A stretch of DNA of 5,591 nucleotides from DASPUH01 sp964518505 (GTDB lineage: Bacteria; Chloroflexota; Limnocylindria; Limnocylindrales; CSP1-4). This document shows, piece by piece, positions 1-5,591 of this stretch. Below the pieces are notes generated by a model. The model made no database searches. It saw nothing but the letters and a program-made list of their open reading frames with translations, and was not told the DNA's origin. A program made the position numbers and the translations under genes. The first letter of the stretch is position 1. Each line of letters starts with the position of its first letter. The stretch spans positions 1 to 5,591 of the forward strand of contig CAZFGT010000076.1 of the NCBI GenBank assembly GCA_964518505.1. Direction: 5' to 3'.

Positions 1-215
1 AGGAAGACGACACGACGATGACCCACGAGGCCACCGTCGGCAAGATCAGCCAGGACCAGGTGTTCTACCTGATGAGCCGCGGCCTGACCGAGAACGAGGC
101 CCAGAACCTCATCGTGCAGGGCTTCCTGGAGGTCTTCACCAAGGAGCTGCCGATGGAGTACGCCATCGAGTTCAACCGCCTGGTGAAGCTCGAGATGGAC
201 GGCGCCCTGGGGTGA
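1..215 (+). CDS. sufB: SufB, Fe-S cluster assembly scaffold protein (C-terminal end, 5' truncated by window edge)
   Basis: The reading frame is open from base 3 to a TGA at 213-215 and gives the last 70 residues of SufB. With SufC and SufD this protein forms the cytoplasmic SufBCD complex on which Fe-S clusters are built. The visible part carries the conserved SufB ending: a THEATVGKIS segment, then QDQVFYLMSRGL, then the helical tail with FLEVFTKELPMEYAIEFNRL. An ATG at 18 lies inside the conserved segment and is an internal methionine, not the start. The stop overlaps the sufD GTG start by four bases (GTGA, 212-215), which implies translational coupling. Most of the protein lies upstream of the window, so the cluster ligands cannot be judged. 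The same FYL-x2-RGL signature recurs near the end of SufD, as expected for this paralogous pair; the order of the two genes and the LMSRGL form support SufB here. Confidence 0.95.
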   Translation, partial: EDDTTMTHEATVGKISQDQVFYLMSRGLTENEAQNLIVQGFLEVFTKELPMEYAIEFNRLVKLEMDGALG

Positions 216-1567
216 GCCCGGCCGATCAGCTGACCGGCCTCGACTTCGTCACGGAGGCCACGGCCCGGGAGCGGGCCGCCCGGGTCGACGAGCCCGCCTG
301 GCTGCTGGCCGACCGGCTGGACGCCGTGCGCCGATTCGAGGCCGTGCCCGTGGAGCCCAACCGCCTCTTCACCACCTACCTGGACCTGCGCCAGGTCCAT
401 TTCGGTGAGCTGACGCCGTACGACGAGGTGGCCGACGCGGCCGCGGAAACGGGATCGCTGCCCGCCGGGGCGAGCGCGTTCCTGCACATCCGCGAGGGTG
501 CGGTCGCCGGTCGCGCCCTTTCAGCCGAGGCCCGGGCGGCGGGCGTGGTGGTCGACACGTTCGCCAACGTGCTGCGGGATCAGCCGAAGCTGCTCGGCGA
601 GATCCTGGAGGGCGCGCATACCCTGCCCGACGATGACGTCTTCGCCCAGCTGGCCCGCGCCACCTACGCCGTGGGGGCCCTGGTGCACGTGCCGCCCGGC
701 GTCCAGCTGCGTGAACCGATCGTGGTCCGCTGGAGCCTCGGGGAGGCGGGACGCGCGCTCGTCTCGCGCACCGTCATCCACCTCGGCAAGGGCGCCCAGG
801 CCCGCCTCCTGGAAGAGCAGCGGTCCAGCCTCGAGAGCGGCACACGCGCCACGGCGGACGACCGCCAGAGCCTCTGGTCGGGCACCTGCGAGGTGCTGCT
901 GGACGAGGGCGCGACCCTGGAGGTCGCGGCCGAGCAGGACCTGGGGCCGGACACGTCGAGCTTCATCACCCGCCAGGCCGCGATCGGTGAAGCGGCGACG
1001 CTCACGTGGGCGCTGGCCCATGTCGGCGGCCTGCTCGTGCGCAGCCGGGTGGACAACCTGCTGGAGGGCCGGGCGGGGACCGTGCGCCAGGCGGAGATCG
1101 GCTTCGGCGGCGCGGCCCAGACCTTCGACCTGACCAGCTACACGCACCACATCGGCCGTGACACGACCGGCGACCTGCTCAGCAAGGGCATCTTCCAGGA
1201 CCGCTCGCGCGGCTTCTTCAAGGGCCTCATCGACATCCAGCGGACGGCCATCGGCACGGACAGCTTCCTCGGCGAGTTCGCCATGCTGCTCGACCGCAAG
1301 GCCCGCTCGGTCGCCGTCCCCTCCCTGGAGATCGACCAGCCGGACGTGCGTCGCGCCATGCACTCCAGCTCCGTCGGGCCGATCGACGAGAACCAGCTCT
1401 TCTACCTGGAGACGCGCGGCCTGCCGCCCGACCTGGCCCGCAAGTCGATCGTCCTCTCCTTCCTGGAGCCGGTGGTGGCGCGCATCCCGCTACCCGAGGC
1501 CCAGGATCGGCTGCGGGAGCTCCTTGACCGCAAGTGGGACGCCGGCCGGACCGCCCTTGCCGCCTGA
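212..1567 (+). CDS. sufD: SufD, Fe-S cluster assembly protein
   Basis: Complete 451-residue SufD, the partner of SufB in the SufBCD scaffold complex. The N-terminal helical part (about residues 1-110) has the family pattern DEPAWLLADRLDAVRRFEAVP. The beta-helix core follows, beginning near VHVPPGVQL (about 158-166). The C-terminal block contains VPSLEIDQPDVRRAMHSSS and then VGPIDENQLFYLETRGL. His384, in the RRAMH stretch, sits where SufD proteins keep the histidine implicated in cluster assembly at the SufB-SufD interface; this equivalence is from memory of the family, not from an alignment. The length is normal for the family. The GTG start at 212 is chosen because it overlaps the sufB stop as GTGA and leaves the standard N-terminus intact. 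No strong Shine-Dalgarno sequence precedes it, consistent with translation by coupling. The Rieske ferredoxin frame begins at or just beyond its stop. Confidence 0.96.
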   Translation: MSPADQLTGLDFVTEATARERAARVDEPAWLLADRLDAVRRFEAVPVEPNRLFTTYLDLRQVHFGELTPYDEVADAAAETGSLPAGASAFLHIREGAVAGRALSAEARAAGVVVDTFANVLRDQPKLLGEILEGAHTLPDDDVFAQLARATYAVGALVHVPPGVQLREPIVVRWSLGEAGRALVSRTVIHLGKGAQARLLEEQRSSLESGTRATADDRQSLWSGTCEVLLDEGATLEVAAEQDLGPDTSSFITRQAAIGEAATLTWALAHVGGLLVRSRVDNLLEGRAGTVRQAEIGFGGAAQTFDLTSYTHHIGRDTTGDLLSKGIFQDRSRGFFKGLIDIQRTAIGTDSFLGEFAMLLDRKARSVAVPSLEIDQPDVRRAMHSSSVGPIDENQLFYLETRGLPPDLARKSIVLSFLEPVVARIPLPEAQDRLRELLDRKWDAGRTALAA

Positions 1568-1925
1568 CGGCGCTGGCTCATCGGCGGCAGCCGTCCGTCG
1601 GGTCGACGTGGCGGCCGCGGCCGACGTCGCGCCAGGCACGATGCTGATGGTCCAGGTGGACGCCAGCGACATCCTGCTGGTGAACCTGGAAGACACGATC
1701 CGGGCCTACCAGGGCATCTGCTCGCACGAGTATTTCGAGCTCGACAAGGGCTTCCTGACCGGCGACTCGCTGACCTGTGCGCTGCACCTGTCGCGCTTCG
1801 ACCTCATCACCGGCGAAGCGCTCGACCCACCGGCCGAGCTGCCCCTGGCGATGTACCCGGTGATGGTCCAGGGCGGGCGGATCATCCTCGAATTGCCCCC
1901 GGGACCGATCCCCGTCAACGAGTAG
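1557..1925 (+). CDS. Rieske-type [2Fe-2S] ferredoxin, suf-associated
   Basis: Small Rieske protein, 122 residues if it starts at TTG 1557. The two cluster-binding boxes are clear: C55-S-H57 and C74-A-L-H77, giving the two Cys and two His ligands of a Rieske [2Fe-2S] centre. After the second box come SRFDLITGEALDPPAELPL and a final beta strand, as in small soluble Rieske ferredoxins of dioxygenase systems. No signal peptide or membrane segment is visible, so it is probably cytoplasmic. It directly follows sufD, overlapping its stop by 11 bases with this start. Such ferredoxin genes are known next to suf genes in other bacteria, and the likely role is electron transfer or receipt of a SUF-built cluster. 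The start is uncertain. There is no ATG before the first beta strand (VRRVDV), so a TTG at 1557 or 1524 fits the domain best, while GTG 1608 would trim that strand. None has a good ribosome binding site. The electron partner is unknown. Confidence 0.85.
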   Translation: MPPDGAGSSAAAVRRVDVAAAADVAPGTMLMVQVDASDILLVNLEDTIRAYQGICSHEYFELDKGFLTGDSLTCALHLSRFDLITGEALDPPAELPLAMYPVMVQGGRIILELPPGPIPVNE

Positions 1926-1937
1926 GCGGGCCGCTCC

Positions 1938-1959
1938 GGCCGGCACCGTGAAGCCGGCC
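1938..1959 (+). terminator. Terminator-like hairpin after the suf/ferredoxin genes
   Basis: GGCCGGC (1938-1944) and GCCGGCC (1953-1959) form a perfect 7-bp all-GC stem around the 8-base loop ACCGTGAA. The hairpin begins 12 bases after the ferredoxin stop, the usual place for a terminator. A second hairpin, AGCCGC/GCGGCT (1967-1972 with 1979-1984), follows at once. There is no T-run after either, so this is not a classical intrinsic terminator; in GC-rich bacteria U-poor hairpins may terminate or only protect the 3' end. Confidence 0.4.
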
Positions 1960-2009
1960 TCGCCCGAGCCGCGGCTCTGCGGCTGGTGCCCCACCGCGTG
2001 CCATGCCCA

Positions 2010-2039
2010 CCGCTCACCAACTGAGTTGGTGCGATGCGG
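2010..2039 (+). other. Strong stem-loop in the ligase leader (hairpin A)
   Basis: CACCAAC (2015-2021) and GTTGGTG (2025-2031) are perfect 7-bp complements around a TGA triloop. An outer CCGC/GCGG stem (2010-2013 with 2036-2039) closes over a small asymmetric internal loop. No T-run follows, so a terminator role is not favoured. The inner stem arms resemble those of the hairpin at 2123-2153. Confidence 0.5.
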
Positions 2040-2122
2040 GTCTCAACGCCTCGCTGACGTGCACCGCGGCCGACGCCGTGCTGGACCGGGCGCGTGCGGC
2101 CTGGCCGGCTCGCCCTGGGAGG

Positions 2123-2153
2123 CACGTACCACCAGCCTGGCTGGTGACACGTG
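2123..2153 (+). other. Strong stem-loop in the ligase leader (hairpin B)
   Basis: CACGT (2123-2127) pairs with ACGTG (2149-2153). After a 2x2 internal loop of AC facing AC, CACCAG (2130-2135) pairs with CTGGTG (2141-2146) around a 5-base CCTGG loop. That is 11 base pairs in a 31-base element. The inner arms share CACCA/TGGTG with the hairpin at 2010-2039, so the two can exchange partners. Confidence 0.5.
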
Positions 2154-2287
2154 GGTTCGTGGCGTCGGCGACGGCGCGCCGGGGTCGGCCATGGCGCCGA
2201 TGTGGGCCTTTGGGGGTCGCGGTTGACGCGGCGTCGGGGAAGGTCGAACGTATGGACGTACGGCCTCGACGGCCCCGTGACGGTGCT

Positions 2288-2292
2288 GGAGG
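2288..2292 (+). promoter_or_regulatory. Shine-Dalgarno sequence deciding the ligase start
   Basis: GGAGG at 2288-2292 stands 7 bases before GTG 2300, ideal spacing. This is the clearest ribosome binding site in the window. It favours GTG 2300 over the in-frame ATGs at 2003 and 2252, which would add a low-complexity extension foreign to the family. Confidence 0.75.
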
Positions 2293-2299
2293 TGCAACG

Positions 2300-4038
2300 G
2301 TGTTGGTCCCCCTGTCGGTCCTCGAATTCCGTGATCGCGCGGCGGCCTATTTCGGCACCAAGGTCGGCGTCGTGGACGGGGACAAACGCTTCACCTACGC
2401 CCAGTTCGCGGAGCGGACGCATCGCCTGGCCAGTGCCCTGGAAGGCCTCGGCGTGGGCCATGGCGACCGCGTCTCGTTCCTCAGCTACAACTGCCACCAG
2501 CTGCTCGAGGCCTACTACGGCGTCCTCGAGGCAGGGGCCGTGCTGAACCCCATCAACGTGCGCCTGACGCCGCGGGAGATCGGCTACATCCTGCAGCACT
2601 CCGGGACGCGGGTCGTCGTCTACCACAAGGACTTCACGCCGCTCATCGAGGCGCTCCGTCCCAGCCTGCCGGCGGCCACGAAGTTCGTGATCATGGAAGG
2701 GGAGCCGGCCGACGGCGATCACGAGTACGAGGCGCTGCTGGCGACGGGCGACGCGGGCCATCAGGCGGTCGAGGTCGATGAGAACGAGATCGCCGAGCTC
2801 TTCTACACCAGCGGCACGACCGGCCAGCCCAAGGGCGTGGCCCTGACCCACCGCACGCTGCACCTGCACGCCGTGTACGCCGGCATGGGCCTGCGCGTCG
2901 GCGACACCGCCGTGGCACTCCACGTCGTGCCCCTCTTCCACGTCAATGGCTGGGGCACGCCGCACTTCATCACGATGTTCGGGGGCACCCACGTGATGCT
3001 GCGCCGCTTCGACCCGGCGGCCCTCCTTGGCCTCATCCAGGCGGAGCACGTGACGCATGTCCTGGGCGTGCCGACCATCTTCAACGCGCTCATCAACCTG
3101 CCCACGCGGGGTGACTACGACCTGTCGAGCCTCGTCACCTGCGTCGTCGGCGGCGCGCCGTCGTCGCCCACGCTCATCCGGGGCATCGAGCGCGAGCTCA
3201 GGGCCGAGGCCATCGTGGGCTACGGCCTGAGCGAGACGTCACCGGTCCTCACCCTGGCCTGGTCGCGCCAGCACCTCGCCGAGGCGGAGGGCGCCGAGCG
3301 GACCGCCGAACGCAAGGCCTCCACCGGCTGGGCCATCCCCGGCGTGCGTGTCCGGGTGGTCGACCCGACCGGCCAGGATGTCCNNNNNNNNNNNNNNNNN
3401 NNNNNNNNNNNNNNNNNNNNNNNNNNNNNNNNNNNNNNNNNNNNNNNNNNNNNNNNNNNNNNNNNNNNNNNNNNNNNNNNNNNTGGGCCATCCCCGGCGT
3501 GCGTGTCCGGGTGGTCGACCCGACCGGCCAGGATGTCCGCGCCGACGGCGAGCAGCTCGGCGAGATCGTCGCCCGAAGCAACGTCGTGATGGCCGGCTAC
3601 TACCGCGACGACGCGGCCACCGCGACCGCCATCCGAGACGGCTGGTTCCACACCGGCGACATGGCCACGATCGACGCCGAGGGCTACGTCACGATCAAGG
3701 ACCGCAGCAAGGACGTCATCATCCGCGGCGGCGAGAACATCTCCTCCGTGGAGATCGAGAACGCCCTGGCCGCCCATCCGGCCGTCCTGGAGGCGGCCGT
3801 GGTGGCGGTCCCCGACAAGCAATGGGGCGAGTCGCCCGTCGGCATCGTCGTGCTCAAGGAAGGCGCCAAGGCGACCCCGGCGGAGCTGCTGGCCCACTGC
3901 CGCACCCAGCTCGCCGGCTTCAAGGTACCCCGCGAGGTGGAGATCCGCGACGCCCTCCCCAAGGGCGGCACGGGCAAGATCCTCAAGGGTGAGCTGCGCG
4001 AGCCCTTCTGGACCGGCATGGAGAAGCGCGTCGGCTAG
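2300..4038 (+). CDS. AMP-forming acyl-CoA synthetase (fatty-acid--CoA ligase family), interrupted by an assembly gap
   Basis: ANL-superfamily ligase that activates a carboxylic acid through an acyl-AMP and transfers it to CoA. As written, the frame is broken by 100 Ns and a 55-base duplication. Joining 2300-3383 to 3539-4038 gives one uninterrupted 527-residue protein, normal for the family, with Arg362 at the junction. Motifs on the joined numbering: P-loop YTSGTTGQPKG (169-179); PLFHVNGWG (211-219), typical of medium/long-chain AlkK-like ligases; GYGLSETS (307-314); GWFHTGD ending at Asp402; hinge DRSKD (416-420) followed by IIRGGENISS; and PKGGTGK with the catalytic Lys508. The end, LREPFW, is also usual in this group. 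Substrate chain length cannot be read from sequence. The start is GTG 2300, supported by GGAGG 7 bases upstream. It is preceded by a long leader and followed by convergent argF, so it is probably transcribed alone. No inactivating change is visible; the break is an assembly artefact, not a pseudogene. Confidence 0.93.
3329..3538. repeat. Identical 55-bp contig ends flanking a gap
   Basis: Bases 3329-3383 are repeated exactly at 3484-3538, directly on either side of the N run. Both copies encode the same stretch of the ligase (WAIPGVRVRVVDPTGQDV). Keeping both shifts the second copy by 155 bases, which is not a multiple of three. This is best read as two overlapping contig ends that were not merged, not as a biological repeat. 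Confidence 0.9.
3384..3483. other. Assembly gap (100 Ns)
   Basis: Exactly 100 Ns, the conventional placeholder for a gap of unknown size. Because the flanks overlap by 55 identical bases and the ligase frame closes perfectly when they are merged, the true gap length is most likely zero. Confidence 0.97.
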
Positions 4039-4040
4039 AG

Positions 4041-4088
4041 CGCCGCGTGGCGCCCGTGCGACGCGGCGGGGCCGATCATGCCCCTCTT
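4041..4088 (+). terminator. Tandem GC-rich hairpins just after the acyl-CoA ligase stop
   Basis: CGCCGCGT (4041-4048) and ACGCGGCG (4061-4068) form a perfect 8-bp stem with a 12-base loop, starting 3 bases after the stop codon. A competing small hairpin, GCGCC-GCGT-GGCGC, lies at 4040-4053. A further stem, GGGGC (4068-4072) with GCCCC (4080-4084), is followed by TCTT. Position and stability suit transcription termination between convergent genes, but the T-tract is weak. Confidence 0.45.
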
Positions 4089-4229
4089 GAACATCTGGGG
4101 TTCACTACGGCGAAGAAGGAGCCCGACCTTCTCTACCGTGAACATGTCCCGTTCGATATGGCCACGGAGCCGCCCGATCCGGGGGTTCTACAGGCTCTGC
4201 TTCGCTGTTACGAACCTCGGATGTTCACG
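4088..4229. repeat. Three copies of TGAACAT-N5-GTTC in the convergent intergenic region
   Basis: Copy 1 is at 4088-4103 (plus), copy 2 at 4139-4154 (plus) and copy 3 at 4212-4227 (minus). All eleven fixed bases match in all three, while the five-base spacers differ (CTGGG, GTCCC, CCGAG). Each copy is itself an interrupted palindrome, GAAC-N7-GTTC, with half-site centres 11 bp apart, about one helical turn. Copies 2 and 3 extend into a longer inverted repeat: CGTGAACAT (4137-4145) with ATGTTCACG (4221-4229), and GTTCG (4151-4155) with CGAAC (4211-4215). The surrounding 220 bp look less GC-rich than the genes, and I see no convincing coding sequence in them. The copies could be operators, recombinase sites or a structured RNA; function is unknown. 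Confidence 0.6.
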
Positions 4230-4258
4230 CGGGGCGGGCGCGGAGCCGCAACGTTCGG

Positions 4259-5233
4259 TCAGACGCTCGGCCCCACGGCGGCCGCCAGGAAGGCCTTCTG
4301 GACGTGGAGGCGGTTCTCCGCCTGGTCGAAGACGACGCTCCGCGGGCCGTCGATGACGTCGTCGGTCACCTCTTCGCCGCGATGGGCGGGCAGGCAGTGC
4401 ATGAAGATCGCCTCGGGCGCGGCGGCGGCCATGAGCGCGGCGTCGACCCGGTAGTTGGCGAAGGCCCGTCGCCGGGCGACGGCCTGGTCCTCGCTGCCCA
4501 TGGAGACCCACGTGTCGGTGTAGACGCAGTCCGCACCATCGACGGCGGTGCGCGGGTCGTGGGTCAACAGGAGCCGGCCGCCTGACGCCTGGCCGCGGGC
4601 GGTGACCGCCCCCATGCGGTCCAGATCCGGCCCATAGCCCGGCGGGCAGGCGAGGCGGACGTGGACGCCCAGGGCCGCACACCCGAGCGCCAGCGAGTGG
4701 AAGACGTTGTTGCCCTCACCGACGAAGGCGACCGTCAGCCCCTCCAGGTGGCCGAACCGCTCTCGCAGCGTCAGCAGGTCGGCCAGCGCCTGGCACGGAT
4801 GCTCGAGGTCGCTCAGGGCGTTGATGACCGGCACGGTCATGGCCGCGGCAAGTTCATCCACGGTGGCCTGGGCGAAGGTACGCGCCACGAGCGCGTCCAC
4901 CCAGCGGTCGAGCGTGCGGGCGATGTCGTCGGCGCTCTCGCGGCGGCCCAGGCCCACGTCCGCGTCGGACAGGTAGAGGGAGCGGCCGCCGAGCTGCTGC
5001 GCCGCGAGCTCGAAGGAGACGCGTGTCCGCAGGCTGGGCTTCTGGAAGAGCAGGACCACCGCCCGCCCCGCCAGTGGCTGTTCGCGATGCGTCCGCGAAC
5101 GTGCCCATTCGGCCTTGAGGGCCGCTGCCGACTCCAGCAGCCCGGCCAATTCGGCGGGGGTCAGGTCACCGATGCCCAGCAGGTCGCGGCCGTGGAGGTC
5201 CGTCGTGGCGGCTGCGACGGCTGGCGCGCTCAC
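4259..5233 (-). CDS. argF: Ornithine carbamoyltransferase
   Basis: Cytoplasmic enzyme that makes citrulline from ornithine and carbamoyl phosphate in arginine biosynthesis; 324 residues, normal for the family. The carbamoyl-phosphate loop is present as FQKPSLRTRVSFE (S67-L-R69-T70-R71), followed by R118-T119 and H145-P-C-Q148. The second domain has VGEGNNV (171-177), the ornithine loop D240-T-W-V-S-M-G246, and the catalytic H279-C280-L281-P282 in HCLPAHRGEEV. All key residues are intact. The SMG loop and HCLP motif separate it from aspartate carbamoyltransferase. I chose GTG at 5233 as the start because it overlaps the argG stop by four bases (GTGA), with a modest GAAGG just upstream. A longer version starting at 5296 would only add an Arg-rich antisense-like stretch within the argG 3' end. 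A catabolic arcB role is less likely given the argG partner. Confidence 0.96.
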   Translation of the reverse strand: MSAPAVAAATTDLHGRDLLGIGDLTPAELAGLLESAAALKAEWARSRTHREQPLAGRAVVLLFQKPSLRTRVSFELAAQQLGGRSLYLSDADVGLGRRESADDIARTLDRWVDALVARTFAQATVDELAAAMTVPVINALSDLEHPCQALADLLTLRERFGHLEGLTVAFVGEGNNVFHSLALGCAALGVHVRLACPPGYGPDLDRMGAVTARGQASGGRLLLTHDPRTAVDGADCVYTDTWVSMGSEDQAVARRRAFANYRVDAALMAAAAPEAIFMHCLPAHRGEEVTDDVIDGPRSVVFDQAENRLHVQKAFLAAAVGPSV

Positions 5234-5591
5234 GCCACCTTCGCGGCGCCGTCCACGACGGTCGTGGGCAGGTCGGCCAGCAGCGGCTCGGTCCACGCCC
5301 AGGCCGCGCCGTGATGGGTCCCGATCGCGCCGTGGCGGGCGGCCTCCGTGCGGAGCGGCAGGCCGAAGATCTCGATGAAGCCGACGGCCGCGGCATGGTC
5401 GAACGCGTCACCCGTGTCGTAGGTGGCCAGGCGCTTCTCGTAGAGCGACAGCGGCGAGCGGCGACCCACGACCACCGCGGAGCCGTGGTCCAGGCGCAGG
5501 CGCACGTCGCCGGAGACGACGCGCTGGCTCGAGGCGACGTAGCCGCGCAGGTCGCGGTGGAGGGCGCTGAACCACAGGCCGTCGTAGGTCA
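5230..5591 (-). CDS. argG: Argininosuccinate synthase (C-terminal end, 5' truncated by window edge)
   Basis: The minus-strand frame is open from the window edge (first full codon at 5589) to a TGA at 5232-5230, giving 119 residues. ArgG joins citrulline and aspartate using ATP to form argininosuccinate, the step after ArgF. The recognisable C-terminal signature runs from YDGLWFSALHRDL through SGDVRLRLDHGSAVVVGRRSPLSLYEKRLATY and on to DHAAAVGFIEIFGLP. After that point about 40 more residues, rich in Ala, His and Trp, continue to the stop; this tail is longer than I expect in many ArgG proteins. The stop overlaps the argF GTG start, so the two are cotranscribed and probably translationally coupled. 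The ATP-binding N-terminal part lies outside the window. A GTG at 5505 is internal and not the start. Confidence 0.94.
   Translation of the reverse strand, partial: TYDGLWFSALHRDLRGYVASSQRVVSGDVRLRLDHGSAVVVGRRSPLSLYEKRLATYDTGDAFDHAAAVGFIEIFGLPLRTEAARHGAIGTHHGAAWAWTEPLLADLPTTVVDGAAKVA

Larger units (their letters stand above)
1926..2299. other. Non-coding, hairpin-rich intergenic/leader region
   Basis: This 374-bp stretch lies between the ferredoxin stop and the ligase start, and I recognise no protein in it. The ligase frame stays open back to an ATG at 2003, but the translation is Arg/Ala/Pro-rich with no family resemblance, and the best ribosome binding site lies far downstream. Several GC-rich hairpins can be drawn: 1938-1959, 1967-1984, 2010-2039, 2123-2153 and 2185-2200. 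I compared it by eye with the T-box antiterminator and with fluoride, TPP, cobalamin, glycine and ZTP riboswitch core motifs and found no convincing match. A TTGACG at 2223-2228 could be a -35 box, but no good -10 box sits at normal spacing. The ligase promoter is presumably somewhere in this region. Confidence 0.7.

Noticed and set aside
521..1363. 280-codon minus-strand open frame
   Set aside because: It is antisense to the well-supported sufD gene and has no family resemblance; long antisense frames are common at this GC content.
2003..2299. In-frame N-terminal extension of the acyl-CoA ligase starting at ATG 2003 or ATG 2252
   Set aside because: The extra residues are Arg/Ala/Pro-rich and unlike any ligase N-terminus, the family domain begins just after 2300, and the only strong Shine-Dalgarno sequence (GGAGG, 2288-2292) serves GTG 2300.
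1926..2299. T-box or other known riboswitch, or a tRNA, in the ligase leader
   Set aside because: I found no T-box antiterminator consensus, no recognisable core of the riboswitch classes I compared, and no plausible cloverleaf with a T-arm and acceptor pairing.
1706..3058. 450-codon minus-strand open frame
   Set aside because: It runs antisense to the ferredoxin and ligase genes, has no recognisable domain, and is rich in Arg, His and Val as expected for a shadow frame of high-GC coding DNA.
2300..4038. Ligase as a frameshifted pseudogene or two separate genes
   Set aside because: The break coincides exactly with the N gap and the 55-base duplicated flanks; merging them restores the complete frame and all motifs.
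4088..4226. LexA (SOS) boxes
   Set aside because: The half-sites GAAC and GTTC agree, but the spacing is seven bases in all three copies instead of four, and no SOS gene start is adjacent.
4047..4454. Possible small plus-strand gene in the convergent spacer (also an overlapping frame from 4078)
   Set aside because: The part in the spacer matches nothing I know, lacks a clear ribosome binding site, and the rest runs antisense through the conserved 3' end of argF.

Overview
The window is a GC-rich bacterial chromosomal fragment with tightly packed genes, GTG starts and 4-bp GTGA stop/start overlaps. A 100-N scaffold gap suggests a draft or metagenome-derived genome. The gene content (SUF iron-sulfur assembly followed by a Rieske-type ferredoxin, an AMP-forming acyl-CoA ligase, and arginine biosynthesis genes) and the protein style are compatible with a high-GC Chloroflexota or Actinobacteriota member. 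That placement is inference; no marker in the window settles it.

Layout from left to right. (1) 1-1925, plus strand: the 3' end of sufB, a complete sufD and a small Rieske [2Fe-2S] ferredoxin gene, all overlapping or nearly so and probably one operon. (2) 1926-2299: a 374-bp non-coding stretch holding several strong hairpins. The first could end the suf transcript; two later ones share the same stem arms and could be part of a structured leader. (3) 2300-4038, plus strand: one acyl-CoA ligase gene, split artificially by the N gap. The 55 bases before the gap recur exactly after it, so the two contigs overlap. Removing one copy and the Ns restores a single 527-residue frame. (4) 4039-4258: a convergent intergenic region with GC-rich hairpins next to the ligase stop and three copies of TGAACAT-N5-GTTC, two of which form a long inverted repeat. 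(5) 4259-5591, minus strand: argF (ornithine carbamoyltransferase), translationally coupled to the 3' end of argG (argininosuccinate synthase).

Functionally, SufB and SufD are the scaffold pair of the SUF machinery, and the ferredoxin beside them is a plausible Fe-S client or electron donor. The ligase activates a fatty or other carboxylic acid with CoA and looks like a separate unit. ArgF and ArgG catalyse consecutive steps, ornithine to citrulline to argininosuccinate. The genes themselves are ordinary. The most unusual material is in the two intergenic regions, and the most practically important point is the false gap in the ligase gene.
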